Part shown: piece by piece, positions 4,476 through 6,645 of the stretch
Layout: each line of letters starts with the position of its first letter
Numbering within the stretch: position 1 is the first letter of the stretch
Source of the DNA: an uncultured Sinobacteraceae bacterium
Lineage (GTDB): Bacteria; Pseudomonadota; Gammaproteobacteria; Steroidobacterales; Steroidobacteraceae
Assembly (NCBI GenBank): GCA_937902995.1
Contig: CALEKY010000053.1
Coordinates: 1 to 6,645, forward strand
Direction of reading: 5' to 3'
Length of the DNA stretch: 6,645 nt
Made by a program: the position numbers and the translations under genes
Notes under the pieces: generated by a model
The model's input: the letters and a program-made list of their open reading frames with translations, nothing else
Database searches by the model: none
What the model was told of the DNA's origin: nothing

Positions 4476-6645
4476 TCATAGATTGCAGCGGAAGTCTCGC
4501 AGGGCGTTTCGCACGAACGGGTTACGAATGCTCGTCGCTTCCAATCTCACGCGCGCCTCGTAAGCGCCGGCCTGCAAGTTCAAGGTGTATCGGACATCGC
4601 TCTCGGGCACGAGGCGACCGGAATCGAGCAGCCGGAACCAAGCCCACGGTCCTTCGAACGCTTGATTCGGACGGTCGCCGGTGCGGCCTTCGAACGAATA
4701 GGCGGCAACGCCCGGCGCAGGTCCCGGCCAAACGGCCGGCATCGTGCGCTCAGGACCATGCCGATACACGAAGCTTTGACCGTCGAGCTCGATCGTGAAA
4801 CGCGAGGCGGATGCATCGAGGTACACCGGCGTGAGCGTGAATTGCACTTCGGGCAATTGTCCGCCGGGGCGGAAATACTGATCGCGGATGCGCTGTGCGG
4901 CTTCGAACTTGCGCAGCATCGACGCCGGGCCGCTCGCGCCCTGACGCCAAGCCCACGGCGTGCGCGACATATCGACCAGCGGCGCAAGATTCTCTTTGAA
5001 GAACGAATCGAAGATGCCGTTCGCGCCGAATAGCCGGCCGAAGTCGGCGAGCGGGACATCCACGGTACTGCGCGGATCGAACGGATAGCGTCCGTTCGTG
5101 ATGGATGTGCACTCGCTCAACACCTGAGAGCGATAACGGTTTTCCAGTTCGCTACGCGCCTGACCGACGGCGAGCGCTTCGCTCCGTCCGCCGATGTTGG
5201 CGAGCATCGCATTCAAGGGCGGCGGCAACGTCGCGGCTTCGCGTTGCAGCGCCTTGAGCGATTCGCCGCCGCCCGAGCGGCTCAGCGCTTCCAGCGGGCT
5301 CGTTTGGCCGACGCTTCCGCCGATGCTGGCGAGCTGCTGTTGCACTTGACCCAACTGCAAGAGCACGCGATCGATCGGCGCCTGGCCTTGACCGCCTGCG
5401 ACGAGCTTGTGAATCGGATCGAAGTGCGCCGTAACGAGCGATCCGGGTTTGGTCGTGCCAGCACCCGCCGCTTGTTGCGCGGCGCCGAGGATCTTGTCGA
5501 GCCGCTCTCGCACGGCACGCTCTGCCTTCTCGAGCGCGCCCGGCGCGGTATTCGCATCCTGCGGCTTGACGAGATACGTGTTGCGATCGACCTCGACGAG
5601 GAAGCCCCGCAACGGCGAGTTCGGTGCGGAGAGAATGCTCAGCAGCTCGCTCGCCTCCGACAGATTCGAGAACGGTGCAAGCTGCACGTCTTCGAGCACT
5701 TCGCTCCACGCACGGATGTAATCCTGCTCGTAGATCGTGAGCACGTCATAAGCAAGACGCGGGTTCTGCAACAGGTTGCTGTCTTCGCCGAAGATCCAAG
5801 CGTCCTGAGCGAATTCCGCCATCAATTCCGCCGTACCGAGCCGGCTGATCTCTTCGAAGACTGCGGGCGTGTAAATGGCCGGTACCGGATCGCTCAAGCT
5901 CCGTCCGCTCTTGCGGACGAGCACGCGCTCGGCGCCGAGGCCCGCCGCAACATCGAGACGAACGGCGCGATCCGCGTCGCCCGCGTAACGGAGCTTCAGA
6001 CGGCTGTACATGAGGCGCGGTACCGAAGCCTGCTTGATGGCGTTGCGCGCCTGAGCGACGAGCCGATCGTCGAGCGGTTGTGCGCGCAGCTCGTCTTGGT
6101 ATTCGAGGAGGCTGCGGAAATGCGCGGAGAGGGCGTCGCGCACTTCGGGCCGGTCGGCATAGGCAGTCTGCCATTCGAGATCCGTCATCACGGCCAATTG
6201 CGCTTTGTCCATGCGGTCCGGATTGCCGAGCATCAAATACGCTTTGAGGTACTCGTACAGCTTGTCCGGCTCGGCGGTGTAAGCGATGAGGCGTTGACGG
6301 ATTGCTGCCGTGACGGCCGGCAACAGCGTACCGTCGAGCTCGCGCACATAAGCATCGCGAGCGGAATTACCCAATGCGCCGCCTTGATACAGTCCCCAGC
6401 GCATCATGAACGGCACATCGTTGCGATGCCGATCAGCCGTATCGACGACGCTGCGCAGCGCATTCAAACGCGGCAGCGCTTGATCCGGCGTGGCGCCGCG
6501 CGCGACCGGCGGCGTTTGCTCCAAGGTCTCTACCGCCGTATGGACATCGGCAATGTACGCGCGATTACGGCCATAGCTCACGGCCATGAAGATCATGCCC
6601 AGCACTGCAATCAGCGCCAGTCCGGCATACGCCGCTGTCTGCAAC
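4476..6645 (-). CDS. tssM: TssM (IcmF family) T6SS membrane-complex protein, C-terminal part (cut by right edge)
   Basis: About 722 codons are visible up to a TGA at 4478-4476; the real start and the cytoplasmic N-terminal half lie beyond the right edge. The visible part begins at the last inner-membrane helix (AYAGLALIAVLGMIFMAVSY, residues 5-24 of the visible part) and continues as the large periplasmic region. The IcmF-related helical domain spans roughly 60-385, with YTPAVFEEIS (258-267) and the W313 to SPLRGFL (343-349) stretch typical of the family. GRYPFDPRSTVDVPLADFGRLF (518-539) and the FFKENLAPLVD block follow. The C-terminal beta domain (about 598-710) carries FTLTPVYLDA, a Trp-Pro-Gly-P stretch and GPWAWFRLLD (665-674). 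TssM links TssL in the inner membrane to TssJ at the outer membrane and forms the channel for the firing tube. No interruption is seen. The downstream gene follows after 19 bp, indicating one operon. Confidence 0.97.
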   Translation of the reverse strand, partial: LQTAAYAGLALIAVLGMIFMAVSYGRNRAYIADVHTAVETLEQTPPVARGATPDQALPRLNALRSVVDTADRHRNDVPFMMRWGLYQGGALGNSARDAYVRELDGTLLPAVTAAIRQRLIAYTAEPDKLYEYLKAYLMLGNPDRMDKAQLAVMTDLEWQTAYADRPEVRDALSAHFRSLLEYQDELRAQPLDDRLVAQARNAIKQASVPRLMYSRLKLRYAGDADRAVRLDVAAGLGAERVLVRKSGRSLSDPVPAIYTPAVFEEISRLGTAELMAEFAQDAWIFGEDSNLLQNPRLAYDVLTIYEQDYIRAWSEVLEDVQLAPFSNLSEASELLSILSAPNSPLRGFLVEVDRNTYLVKPQDANTAPGALEKAERAVRERLDKILGAAQQAAGAGTTKPGSLVTAHFDPIHKLVAGGQGQAPIDRVLLQLGQVQQQLASIGGSVGQTSPLEALSRSGGGESLKALQREAATLPPPLNAMLANIGGRSEALAVGQARSELENRYRSQVLSECTSITNGRYPFDPRSTVDVPLADFGRLFGANGIFDSFFKENLAPLVDMSRTPWAWRQGASGPASMLRKFEAAQRIRDQYFRPGGQLPEVQFTLTPVYLDASASRFTIELDGQSFVYRHGPERTMPAVWPGPAPGVAAYSFEGRTGDRPNQAFEGPWAWFRLLDSGRLVPESDVRYTLNLQAGAYEARVRLEATSIRNPFVRNALRDFRCNL

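Noticed and set aside
3869..4798. Plus-strand open frame of 309 codons opposite tagF-pppA and the end of tssM
   Set aside because: Crosses the boundary of two certain minus-strand genes, has Arg-rich composition and no domain; a shadow frame.

Overview
The window is about 60% GC by spot counts and is almost fully coding. It is the right-hand flank of a type VI secretion system (T6SS) locus from a Gram-negative proteobacterium. Two predicted lipoproteins with Sec-type signals, high GC and the P. aeruginosa HSI-I-like order of T6SS genes suggest a gammaproteobacterium, or less likely a betaproteobacterium. The genus cannot be fixed from the sequence.

Layout on the minus strand, from the right edge leftwards: the C-terminal 720 or so residues of TssM/IcmF (4476-6645, cut by the edge just before its last membrane helix); a TagF-PppA fusion (2975-4456); and a PpkA-type membrane Ser/Thr kinase (1380-2978). 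These three are tightly packed: 19 bp separate tssM from tagF-pppA, and a 4-bp ATGA overlap joins tagF-pppA to ppkA. They look like one operon. A plus-strand gene for a lipoprotein alpha/beta-hydrolase (476-1369) converges on ppkA with 10 bp between the stop codons. At the left edge a second lipoprotein gene (1-283, minus, cut by the edge) diverges from the hydrolase across a 192-bp intergenic region.

The operon segment holds the post-translational control arm of the T6SS. TssM is the inner-membrane to periplasm piston of the membrane complex. PpkA is expected to phosphorylate the FHA scaffold (Fha) and switch assembly on. PppA is expected to remove that phosphate, and TagF to repress by a separate route. 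Order tssM-tagF-pppA-ppkA is the order I know from P. aeruginosa HSI-I (PA0077 to PA0074), but here tagF and pppA are one polypeptide, the kinase is about half the P. aeruginosa length, and the tagQRST sensor genes that follow ppkA there are not present next to it here.

The most notable unexplained items are a three-copy (perhaps four-copy) 19-residue threonine-bearing repeat in the kinase N-terminal tail, the compact fused regulator, and a CTAG-rich 7-bp inverted repeat between the divergent lipoprotein genes. I see no RNA genes, insertion sequences, CRISPR arrays or clear terminators.
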